Shown here piece after piece: positions 20,735 through 31,942 of a stretch of DNA of 64,000 bases (the first letter of the stretch is position 1; each line of letters starts with the position of its first letter). The position numbers were made by a program, and so were the translations under genes. The DNA lies in the NCBI GenBank assembly GCA_029948255.1, contig JALIZF010001681.1, positions 146,001-210,000 on the forward strand, read 5' to 3'. The stretch comes from Telmatactis stephensoni (lineage: Eukaryota; Cnidaria; Anthozoa; Actiniaria; Isophelliidae). The notes under the pieces are model-generated. The model searched no databases and was not told where the DNA came from. It was given only the letters and a program-made list of their open reading frames with translations.

Positions 20735-23700
20735 GTGGTGACTATACACCTCACCCCACTATGCCATAACCTAACAAGCCTCCGACCACTACACCATAAC
20801 CCACAAAGTGTCACACCACTACACCACGTCCCATTAAGTATCACACCACTACACCATAACCCATTAAGTGTCACACCACTACGCCACGTCCCATCAAGTG
20901 TCACACCACTACACCATGTCCCATCAAGCTAAAGTGTCACACCACTAGACCATAACCCATCAAGTGTCACACCACTACACCATAACCCATTAAGTGTCAC
21001 ACCACTACACCACGTCTCATCAAGTGTCACACCACTACACTATATCCCATCAAGTGCATGTCACACCACTACACCATAACCAATCAAGTGTCACATCACT
21101 ACCCCATAACCTATCAAGTGTCACATCACTACACCACACCCCATCAAGTGTCACACCACTACCCCATAACCTATCAAGTGTCACACCACTACACCATAAC
21201 CTATCAAGTGTCATGCCACCGCACCTGTCCCATCAAGTGTCACATACTACACCAGGTCCCATCAAGTGTCATACCACTACACCATAACCTATCAAGTGTC
21301 ATGCCACTGCACCTGTCCCATCAAGTGTCACATACTACACCAGGTCCCATCAAGTGTCATACCACTACACCATAACCTATCAAGTGTCACATCACTACAC
21401 CATGACCTATCAAGTGTCACATCACTACACCAGGTCCCATCAAGTGTCACATTACTACACCATAACCTATCAAGTGTCACACCACTACACCATAACCTAT
21501 CAAGCGTCACATCACTACCCCATAACCTATCAAGTGCCACACCACTACACCATAACCTATCAAGTGTCACACCACTACCCCATAACCTATCAAGTGCCAC
21601 ACCACTACACCATAACCTATCAATTGTCACACCACTACACCATAACCTATCAATTGTCACACCACTACACCATAACCTATCAAGTGTCACATCACTACAC
21701 CATAACCTATCAATTGTCACACCACTACACCATAACCTATCAACTGTCACACCACTACCCCATAACCTATCAAGTGTCACACCACTACACCATAATCTAT
21801 CAAGTTTCACACCACTACCCAATAACCTATCAAGTGTCACATCACTACACCATAACCTATCAAGTGCCACACCACTACACCATAACCTATCAAGTGTCAC
21901 ACCACTGCACCATAACCTATCAAGTGTCACACCACTGCACCATAACCTATCAAGTGTCACACCACTACACCATAATCTATCAAGTGTCACACCACTACAC
22001 CATAACCTATCAAGTGCCACACCACTACCCCATAACCTATCAAGTGTCACACCACTGCACCATAACCTATCAAGTGTCACATCACTACACCATAATCTAT
22101 CAAGTGTCACACCACTACCCCATAACCTGTCAAGTGTCACACCACTACACCATAACCTATCAAGTGTCACACCACTACACCATAACCTATCAAGTGTCAC
22201 ATCACTACACCATAACCTATCAAGTGTCACATCACTACACCATAACCTATCAAGCGTCACATCACTACACCATAACCTATCAAGTGTCACACCACTACAC
22301 CATAACCTATCAAGTGTCACATCACTACACCACCCCATCAAGTGTCACACCACCACACCATAACCTATCAAGTGTCATGCCACTACACCATGTCCCATCA
22401 AGTGTCACGTACTACACCAGGTCCCATCAAGTGTCACACCACTACACCATAACCTATCAAGTGTCACACCACTACACCATATCCCATTAAGTGTCACACC
22501 ACCACACCATGTCTCCTCAAGTGTCACACCACTACACTATATCCCATCAAGTGCATGTCACACCACTACACCATAATCTATCAAGTGTCACACCACTACA
22601 CCATAACCTATCAAGTGTCACATCACTACCCCATAACCTATCAAGTGTCACATCACTACCCCATAACCTATCAAGTGTCACACCACTACACCATAACCTA
22701 TCAAGTGTCACATCACTACACCATAACCTATCAAGTGTCACATCACTACCCCATAACCTATCAAGTGTCACATCACTACACCATAACCTATCAAGTGTCA
22801 CATCACTACCCCATAACCTATCAAGTGTCACATCACTGCACCATAACCTATCAAGTGTCACACCACTACACCATAACCTATCAAGTGTCACATCACTACA
22901 CCATAACCTATCAAGTGTCACATCACTACACCATAACCTATCAAGTGTCACATCACTACCCCATAACCTATCAAGTGTCACATCACTACACCATAACCTA
23001 TCAAGTGTCACATCACTACCCCATAACCTATCAAGTGTCACATCACTGCACCATAACCTATCAAGTGTCACACCACTACACCATAACCTATCAAGTGTCA
23101 CATCACTACACCATAACCTATCAAGTGTCACACCAATACACCATAACCTATCAAGTGTCACACCACTACACTATAATCTATCAAGTGTCACATCACTACC
23201 CCATAACCTATCAAGTGTCACACCACTACACCACGTCTCATCAAGTGTCACACCACTACACTATATCCCATCAAGTGCATGTCACACCACTACACCATAA
23301 CCTATCAAGCATCACATCACTACCCCAAAACCTATCAAGTGTCACATCACTACACCAGGTCCCATCAAGTGTCACACCACTACACCATAACCTATCAAGT
23401 GTCACATCACTACCCCATAACCTATCAGGTGTCACATCACTACACCATAACATATCAAGTGTCACATCACTACCCCATAACCTATCAAGTGTCACATCAC
23501 TACCCCATAACCTATCAAGTGTCACATCACTACCCCATAACCTATCAAGTGTCACATCACTACCCCATAACCTATCAAGTGTCACATCACTACACCATAA
23601 CCTATCAAGTGTCACATCACTACCCCATAACCTATCAAGTGTCACATCACTACCCCATAACCTATCAAGTGTCACATCACTACCCCATAACCTATCAAGT

Positions 23701-24560
23701 GTCACATCACTACCCCATAACCTATCAAGTGTCACATCACTACCCCATAACCTATCAAGTGTCACATCACTACACCATAACCTATCAAGTGTCACACCAC
23801 TACACCATAACCTATCAACTGTCACACCACTACACCATAACCTATCAACTGTCACACCATTACACCATAACCTATCAAGTGTCACACCACTACACCATAA
23901 CCTATCAAGTGTCACACCACTACACCATAACCTATCAAGTGTCACACCACTACACCATAACCTATCAAGTGTCACATCACTACACCATAACCTGTCAAGT
24001 GTCACATCACTACACCACACCCCATCAATTGTCACACCACTACACCATAACCTATCAAGCGTCACACCACTACACCATAACTAATCAAGTGTCACATCAC
24101 TACACCGTGACCCACCAAGTGTCACACCACTACACCATATCCCATCAACTGTCACACCACTACACCATATCCCACCAAGCTAGTGTCTTACCACTCCACC
24201 ATAACCTATCAAGTGTCACACCACCACACCACATCCCATCACGTGTCACACCACTACACCATAACCCACCAAGTGTCACACCACTACACCATAACCTATC
24301 AAGTGTCACACCACTACACCACATCCCATCACGTGTCACACCACTACACCATAACCCACCAAGTGTCACACCACTACACCATATCCCACCAAGTGTCTTA
24401 CCACTACGCCATAACCCATGAAGCATCACATCACTACATTTTATTCCATCACGTGTCACACCCACTACACCACGTCACATCAAGTGTCGACCACTTCACG
24501 GTAACCCATCAAGCATCACAGAACTACACCACATCCACAACATGCACCACTATAGTATAT
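20735..24560. repeat. 30-bp satellite array, ~125-130 copies
   Basis: The unit is CAAGTGTCACACCACTACAC followed by CATAACCTAT (30 bp). Units vary mainly at CACCAC/CATCAC, TACACC/TACCCC and in the linker (CATAACCTAT, CATGTCCCAT, CAGGTCCCAT). The centre (about 21480-24000) is most homogeneous and the edges are degenerate, especially beyond 24480. A CATGTC-marked boundary unit (ATCAAGTGCATGTCACACC) recurs at about 21050, 22550 and 23275, dividing the array into blocks. Because 30 is a multiple of 3, frames stay open for hundreds of codons on both strands; I do not regard these as genes. Confidence 0.95.
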
Positions 24561-25977
24561 TACACCACTCTCAGCATCACAAATCACATGCACCACTACT
24601 CCATCAACCATCACACCACACCACATCACATAACACCTATCACAACACTATTGATTTCCACATAACACATCAAATGTCTCACTACCACCACACAATATCT
24701 AACCTAACATAAAAGTATTTATAGTCAAGGCTATAGGCGGAACTCTTACTTTTTGGCATGATATCAGTTTCCAGTTAGAGCTGATACTAACTATATTGGA
24801 AGAGACTATAGTAAGGTTTTGACCGTACTGAAAGTCTTTACAGTTAATTGAATTTAGTTTGCTTGCATGGCTATTTTCCCTAACCTATAACTTTCGTTAA
24901 GTGTACGTCGTGGCATAACTTGATTACGTTTGTTTGTTTTATATTTCAAACTACAAATCAAAGATTGCCTTGTTTTTCATAAGACGCGCGCAAGTAGCTG
25001 CATGTTCTCTGCGCAAGTAGGGATTGGCCCTGCTAATGCTGGTAGTGAGCTACCACTAAAACGCAGACGAGCAGCGAACTTAACAGCGAACAGCGAGCGA
25101 AAACTTAATTAACCACAAAATTATCTCCAAATTACACCGTATTTGTTGTAATTTTACAGTTTTCTAATTACTTTCTAATTTATTTTCTAAAATTATTTTA
25201 TTTATTAAGCTATAATGCATTTAATTAGATCAATTATTATTTAATTTATTCCTATTACCAACCAATTACCAATTACCTTTATTACGTCACGTGATAATTA
25301 AATTTCCATAGTAACGCGCGCGCGTTAATTAGCCGGAATTTTTTCTTCTTCGTATACTTAACCAAAAAAATTCATTTTCACAATCGCATATTTTGCGAAC
25401 AGGTACAAAAGTAAATAAATAAATAACTCGCACAATCAAATTGATCCTTCAAATCCACATAGGAACGAGAATCAACAAAAACGATTCGCGCGCGCGCTTC
25501 CACAACCAAATTACTATTAACTTGACTTTTACGCATTTGTTAATTTAAGTTTTACCGTCGGTAATACTTTCTCGAAAAGACTATGCTTATCAACAAGTAT
25601 TTCTAGGTATTTAGGCTTAAATGCGCGCTAGACAGGTATTGGAAGGAAGTGTAGAATCTCCAATTAATTAGCGCAATTTCGAGCGTCTACGCGCTATCGT
25701 ACTTTACAGAAAACTGTAAGACTTACCATGGCTATAAAAGGAAGATACTGTTTCTTTTATAACTACTACTGCATCTTTAAGCAGACTTACAATACCAAAC
25801 ATGATACTACGGGTGATAACACAAGAAGACGACGGTCATCGTGCAACAACATCTTGCCGTGGCAAGACATTGCACACAAATGAGGAATAATTACCAATCA
25901 AGCAATTGTTATATCATCTAATAGACTCACCAGGATGCATTGCAGGCTGACTTAATTTGAAAAATAACAAAACCAAA
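24561..25977. other. Gene-free AT-rich stretch with alternating GC tracts
   Basis: No coding sequence is recognised. It holds short alternating GCGCGCGC tracts at about 25314-25323 and 25487-25496, a palindromic TCTTGCCGTGGCAAGA at about 25852-25867, and otherwise unremarkable AT-rich DNA. Confidence 0.5.
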
Positions 25978-25989
25978 CAAACAAACAAA

Positions 25990-26075
25990 TAAAAAGAAAG
26001 AAAGAAAGAAAGAAATGAATGAATGAATGAATGAATAAATAAGTAAGTAAATAAATAAGTGAATAAATAAATGAA
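25990..26075. repeat. Compound tetranucleotide microsatellite
   Basis: Successive GAAA, GAAT and AAAT/AAGT tetranucleotide runs. No function is inferred. Confidence 0.85.
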
Positions 26076-26149
26076 ATAGTACAAGAGGATTTAGGTGTGA
26101 ACCTCCATTATATTGCTACCTTTCTCTTTTGCCCTTTTCTCAGCTTTCT

Positions 26150-27010
26150 ACATTTCCATTCAAGCAGTATTCGGTTAATTTTGTTCGTTCAATTGTCTTT
26201 CATTCTTCTCTCTTACAAGTATAGCTCACATCTTCTAGCTGAGAGAAGATTCTCAAGCGCTTGTGAGTTAGTAGTTTGAAAGGACAGATCCTCTACCTAA
26301 ATTGAATGTAGTGGTGTGGGTTCTTATAAATTTTCACAATTCTTTGTTTGAAATGGTTTAATAGGGAAGAGACAAATAAAAATAATCACCTTCCACTTTC
26401 CTATAATTGTTTTTTGTTTGCATTTCTTCCCTTTTTTTTAGCTTCCATTAATTGATAAATTGGAATGTATTTGCTAATGACCTAGACAGCCCTAATTAAT
26501 CCATTAAGGATATATAAAAAAGTTATTCGTTCATTCATTCATGGGGCCCTACAGTGTAAGAGGGGGTCATAAGGGGGGTATGGATACCACAAAACTACAA
26601 ACAAAATTGAGAAAAGACTGCAACAAAAATCGTCAAAATCCTCAAAACAGCAAACTGCATACAAAATCCAAAGTCAAAAACTGCAAAACATAGGTTTGGA
26701 TAAAAAAACACACACCACAAAGCTGCATCAAAAATAACACAAAGCCGCATCACTGCAAACCCTTACTCACCCCCCTCCTCCTGTAATGTCCTTATTCAAG
26801 AAGATGTGAAGGCTGGTCTAAGCATTGCAAAGCAGCACCTTCCCGTCAGACCCTGCAATCATGTTGGTCTGGCTGGGAGTCAAACCCTTTAATTCCTAGC
26901 TATTCCTACACAAAACACCAACAATAAAATAATTGGGCCAACCAATTTTATTTATCAACATAATCTTGCAAATGACACAATTTCAGATCAGTGTATTATT
27001 ATAATACTAT
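26150..27010. other. Left flank of AIMP1 copy A, paralogous to 33960-34778
   Basis: Two blocks are shared with the flanks of copies B and C: 26150-26300 with 33960-34120 (TTCTCTCTTACAAGTATAGC) and about 26640-27010 with 34430-34780 (TGTCCTTATTCAAGAAGAT). This DNA therefore belongs to the older duplicated unit. A TTTATT on the plus strand near 26948 would give an AATAAA signal for copy A. Confidence 0.65.
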
Positions 27011-28926
27011 TTATCGAACAATTCCATTCTTGATAGGGGTGGTACAGATGCCTTTATCTGGTATTTTGAATGGGTCACCCTTATAAGTAGGAATGCCTTC
27101 GTCGTTGGTGTTGAAATCAGGGGCACATGTTACCCAAACCTAAAAAATACAGCAAATAATTTATTACTAAAACTGTAATACTGACAACAAGACTGCGGAT
27201 CCCCAGGGAGTCCACTATGATTAAAATTAATAATTGTCATTTCTGTCACTGAATATTGCCACATATTTTTACTAAATAGATTTCAGAGGTTACAAAATAA
27301 AGAATTCTACTTAGTAAATTTAAACTCCTGGAAGGAAAAGATGGAAATAGCCAAACATCATCTGTTTCTCAAGCCCAACTGACCAGCTGAGCCCCGCCCC
27401 TAGAGGGTGAAAGGCACAATAAGGACCATTAGCTAGGCCACAGCCACAAAAACGATGATTTTTTGAGTTTTTCTCCCAATATTATTAATAAACATAAACA
27501 TAAAAAGAACATAAACACAAACTCCAATTACCATCAATTCCGATGAAATGTGACCACCAACCTGGAAGACTGCAGCATTTTCTTTTTGGGATTAATTGTT
27601 TTGGATTTATTTGAGTTGATTTGACAGTGAGACTATTGTCAGAGTTATTGATGTCCATGTAATGCAAAGTGCAAAACATGATATCAAAGTCTAAGTAGTC
27701 ATGCTTCATTGAAATCGGCAGTAACACAACTTTAGAATAGCAAGGACAAGGACACTAATTATACTGTCTTGCCTTCTTCTTTGGGTTTATTTGAGCATCT
27801 GGAGTGCCTGGATAGGCATCAAATACAACTCTATCACCAGGAACTGCACCACTTGGAGGATTTACAATACACCATCCATCACCACCCGTGGCACACATCA
27901 CCATTCCTTGGGACCAAATTCCACGCATCCTATTGATAAATACATAAATACTTTAATGAGTGGGTTATTTCATATTATTGTTAAAAACTTCATAAACCTT
28001 TCATTTGAATCAGAAATACATACTTGACTGGTTTGAGGTTAGCCATGACAACACACAATGCACCCTGATAGTATAAATAGATGAATGAATGAATTAAAAA
28101 GGGTAGAAGAGAGAGGAAAGGGGAAGAAAGAGTGGGAGGAAGAAAATAAGAAATAGGGGACAGAAGCATGTTAGCAAGGGAAAAACAAAGAGACAAGGGC
28201 AAATGTAAGAAAATGTAAGGAAAGAAGGAGAAAATTGCAGAAAATATACTAACTTGTAACTCTTCCATGCTTGGTATATTTGCAACAAGCCCACTGCAAA
28301 TTGTTCTTGGAGTTTCTTCTCCAATATCAACTGTAATGACAATGTGTTCCATTGTTGATGTTTGACTTAATACAAAAGTGTACATTGTTTTAAAAACTTA
28401 CTTTCTTCAACAAAAAGAGTGTCGGCATCTGGGTGCTTCTTGATAGCTGTGACTTTACCAACTCTAAAGTCAAATCTTGAAGCATTGAGATTCTCTTCTG
28501 TCTTGGCTGAATTTAAAATGAAAAATATGTAATCAGCAATACAGTGAAAACCTGCCTTACTGCTGCCTTTAATATGGCCTTCCTGCTGTTATAGTCATGT
28601 TTGTCCAATACATGATTTGCTGTACATATTAACGTGTGGTCTTCAGTGACTTATGGTATATCAATTTACTACACTTATCACTTGAGTGAGAAACGTGCCA
28701 GTTTTGAGACCTATGTTTTGATGTTAAAACTACAATGTTGTTAGGAGCAATGCAGTATTTGATTATGACATCACCAAACTCATAAAACTCAAATTCACTG
28801 AACTCATACATTAACCATAACTTTGTAACTACTTTATTCAAATTATAGGGAACTGCATAAGTAGACTGATTGACCAACAGTCAGTCAGTCAGTCAGTCAG
28901 TCAGTCAGTCAGTCAGTCAGTCAGTC

Positions 28927-28965
<39 letters not shown>

Positions 28966-31486
28966 TAGACAGAAAATACCTTGTTCTTTGGGAGCTTTTT
29001 CAGCTTTAGCTTTCTTCATTGTCTTTTTCTTCTCTTTCTTAGGTTTCTCTTCAGGTTTCGTTTCACCATTTTGTGCTGGACTAGGTGTAGTAACAGGGGT
29101 AGCAATGGGTGTGGCAACAGGTGCCGACGAAGGCTTTGGTAGTGGTACTTGCTTCACTGGAAAATACAATTAAAAATACAAACTTTATCTTTACCACTGT
29201 TCACAAGTGCTCCTTACTGAAAGTATTCACTAGTTTACTGTCAGTGGTTTCTGCAGATTGTGCAGAATGACCATTTTATGAAGGGTGTAAACTCCTTGCA
29301 TGGGCTTCCTGTGTAAATTCTGACACAGGTAACCCATCATTCACAGGGACACATTACCTCCATTTCTAACTTCCCAATAAACAAGCTCCTTTTTCAGTTT
29401 GGCTGCTTCTTCTTTCAGCCTCTCATTTTCTCTTCTCAGTGACTCTACTTGTGCCTAAAAAATTAGAGATAGTCTATATCATACAGTATTTTTGGCAGTA
29501 GATCTATTAACTGGCTTCTGGTTTGTACAAAATCCTGTTTAGGGATATTAATTGTCATATTTTCTTAATTAAATAATTTTACCTGTGAATTAGGTGTTTG
29601 CTGTTTATCTAGGATTAAAACAGAAAAAAATTATATAAGCTTATACAAATAACACATTATTGGTCTCTAAACATATAGCTATGGTGCTTTGCTTGTCATC
29701 ATTAAGTCTGAATAACTGCATCGTAAATTTGCAAAGAATTGCACCTAGTTGCCTTGATGAAGACATTTTAATAAAGTCAAAAATTTGGCAATAAAACATT
29801 TGTGTTTGCTGCCAGTTTATTGTTCATATATTCACTGATTCTGGTATAGATCTACACTTGTGTTTTGAAGTTTTACTTTGATGTTGCATTGAACAGATAA
29901 TGTTAAAAACTGGGAAATTGGACTACCCCGTCGTATTTTAAGGCCGCCAGTTACACACCATGCATTACAGCTTATCTAACATGTCTATCTTGGTGGTCTT
30001 AAAATATGACAGGCCGAGTAGTCCAATTTCCCGGTTTTTAACATTATCTTTTGCAACATCATAGTAAAATTTTAGCTTTCTATACGTTTTAGCTCTGGTA
30101 TAGGAGATGAAGGACCACCCCTATTAAATTTGTCCTTTTCGAATTGGCAATGTATGGCATTCATGGAAAGTAGGATTTTTATTTTCATACATAGAATTTA
30201 TAATCAAGTACAATAATTTTGTATAATTTGTAATTTGTATTATCCGGCTGATGAATTTACTGTGTTCAGTTGAAATAAAGTTTATGTTTCTAATTTCCTA
30301 TTTGATCCTATATGTCATTTATGGGCAGAGTTAATAAACGGGACTGCTGTTAGCTCTGGTATAGGAGATGAAGGACCACGCCTCCCCTCCCCCTCGCCCC
30401 TATATGTAAGGCACCTCTATGTCATGTATGAGATATGAAGGACCACCCCTCCCCTTTGCCCCTATATGTAAGGCACCCCTATATGACAGACAGACAGACA
30501 GATCTTTTTTATTTGGTGTCTTATATATCCTGTATACATTGACGTTATCCAAATAAAGTACAATAGTTTTTATTTCCATATTACACATATAATAAAAATA
30601 ATGGATTCAATTGAGATCATTAATGTGATTACTAATAATTCTATTCGAGGTTCTTTTAGTAAAACAGTCATAGACATAATTTGCTACTGCTACTTGTAGG
30701 TTTGACGGAGGATCCATCAGTAGCAGGAACAAATCATAATCTGATAAAGATTGATAGTAATTATTTTCATGAAAGATTATTTTAAAAAGGTCCGCCCTGA
30801 GGTCAGAATACAGAAGACAGTAAATAAGGAAGTGTTTCTCGTCTTCAATATATGTCATGTATGAGATATGGGGGACCACCCCTTCCCTCCTCCTTGCCCC
30901 TATATGTAAGGCACCCCTATATGTCATGTATGAGATATGAAGGACCACCCCTCCCCTTTGCCCCTATATGTAAGGCGCCCCTATATGTCATGTATGAGAT
31001 ATGAAGGACCACCCCTCCTCTCCCCTTCACCCCTATATGTCAGGTGCCCCTATATGTCATGTATGAGAGATGAAGGACCACCCCTCTCCTCCCCCTCACC
31101 CCTATATGTAAGGCACCCCTATATGTCATGTATGAGATATGAAGGACCAGTCCTCCCCTCCCCCTCCCCCTCGCCCCTATATGTCAGACGCCCCTATATC
31201 TGTATATGTCAGGCACCCCTATATGTCATGTAGCGTTAGTTACCAATGCTGCTGCAATGTTTGGATTTTAATTTACAAAAAGCACATTATGATGAACATT
31301 AATCAGTCCATCACTTATGAAAAAGAGATTTTAAGTCCTGACCTGTACCACAGTCAAAAATAATTGTGATATTTTACCAACTGCTTTCTGAAGACAATCG
31401 ATGTGTTGTTTCAGCAATTCTACCATTTCTTCTGCCTCCACTGCGCGTCGTTCAACACGTTCAAGTACCTCATTACTCCCTACCAT
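27011..31486 (-). CDS. AIMP1: AIMP1 copy A (multisynthetase complex protein, EMAP-II/tRNA-binding domain)
   Basis: AIMP1 (p43) scaffolds the multi-aminoacyl-tRNA-synthetase complex and binds tRNA through a C-terminal OB-fold/EMAP-II domain. Nine coding exons join in phase: 31486-31378 (ATG), 29608-29583, 29454-29358, 29156-28980, 28506-28402, 28330-28254, 28064-28024, 27929-27773 and 27139-27011 (TAA), giving 305 residues (human about 312). The N-terminus is a coiled coil (LERVERRAVEAEEMVELLK; ESLRRENERLKEEAAKLKKE), followed by a Pro/Ala then Lys-rich linker. The EMAP-II domain shows RFDFRVGKVTAIKKHPDAD, GEETPRTICSGLV, CVVMANLKPVKMRGI and GAVPGDRVVFDAYPG. The exon 8 donor is GC (GCAAGA). Compared with B and C it is the most diverged: MRGIWSQ instead of MRGILSQ, and one extra codon (IPSMEE). 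It may be under relaxed constraint. Confidence 0.93.
28878..28974. repeat. (CAGT)n-(ACAG)n compound microsatellite beside AIMP1-A exon 4
   Basis: About 12 CAGT units run into about 12 ACAG units ending 5 bp before the exon 4 donor. The orthologous tracts in B (36770-37029) and C (44826-45077) are longer and include GGCA interruptions. Confidence 0.9.
29895..30049. mobile_element. Foldback element in AIMP1-A intron 1
   Basis: Inverted ends AGATAATGTTAAAAACTGGG and CCGGTTTTTAACATTATCT pair over about 45 bp (GAAATTGGACTA / TAGTCCAATTTC). It is absent from the 217-bp intron 1 of copy C, so it inserted after the older duplication, or was lost from C. An identical copy at 37952-38106 arose by the recent duplication. 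Confidence 0.8.
30351..31229. repeat. ~69-bp minisatellite CCTATATGTCATGTATGAGA in AIMP1-A intron 1
   Basis: Units contain CCCCTATATGTAAGGCACC, TATATGTCATGTATGAGATA and a CCACCCCTCCCC tract. The array is interrupted by a LINE 3' fragment (30484-30850). The identical copy is at 38408-39286. Confidence 0.85.
30484..30850 (-). pseudogene. LINE 3'-terminal fragment inside the minisatellite
   Basis: The minus-strand reading from about 30850 encodes IEDEKHFLIYCLLYSDLR, then LSDYDLFLLLMDPPSN, then YVYDCFTKRTSNRI and a stop at 30607. This is the typical C-terminal end of non-LTR reverse transcriptases (His/Cys knuckle then LYxxLR). A short 3' UTR follows, ending in AAATAAAAAAGATC and TGTC repeats at about 30484. 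It is 5'-truncated. The copy is at 38541-38907. Confidence 0.75.
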
Positions 31487-31942
31487 GACTCCTCTATAAA
31501 ATAAAGGTTTAAAAGTTGAAAAAGAAAGATTAAAACTGCCACAAAATGCCGATCATCAATGTGACTGAGCCCGCGGCTCACGTAAAAAGAAAGATTAAAA
31601 CTGCGAGCCAGACGAGAAGTGAACAAAATTCCGATCATCAATGTGACTGAGCCCGCGGCTCAAGTACAGCGGATGTTATAATACCATTCAAATTTTCTTT
31701 TACGTTAAAAAACTTATTTTCTTTTGAAAACATAATATTCGCAAATTATGTTTCAGCAATCCCATCGAAGGAAAACGTAGAAAATGAAGGTTTTTAAAGA
31801 AAAGTTTAAAAAGAAAATTAAATCGCACTGTAGGTTCTAGTCTCTTTCAAATACTCGAGGAACGCCTGGTTGATCTCTGCTTTCTCGGGACTTACAAATC
31901 TGCAAAATTTGCAAAATACTCTGATCTATACGTACACCCGGA
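31487..31942. other. Upstream region of AIMP1-A with tandem 80-bp duplication
   Basis: An approximately 83-bp unit containing GATCATCAATGTGACTGAGC and CCGCGGCTCA occurs twice (31548-31580 and 31632-31663), while copy C has it once. From about 31890 leftwards it is homologous to the region upstream of AIMP1-C. The homology ends at about 31886, where copy C continues into the HDDC2 promoter. Confidence 0.6.

Noticed and set aside
21266..24421. Long ORFs (up to 509 codons) on both strands in the 30-bp array
   Set aside because: They exist in several frames and on both strands only because the unit is a multiple of three and lacks stops; no splice sites, domains or start context.
20735..24560. 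CRISPR-like array appearance (30-bp regular repeats)
   Set aside because: The repeats are contiguous with no unique spacers, and the window is a metazoan genome.
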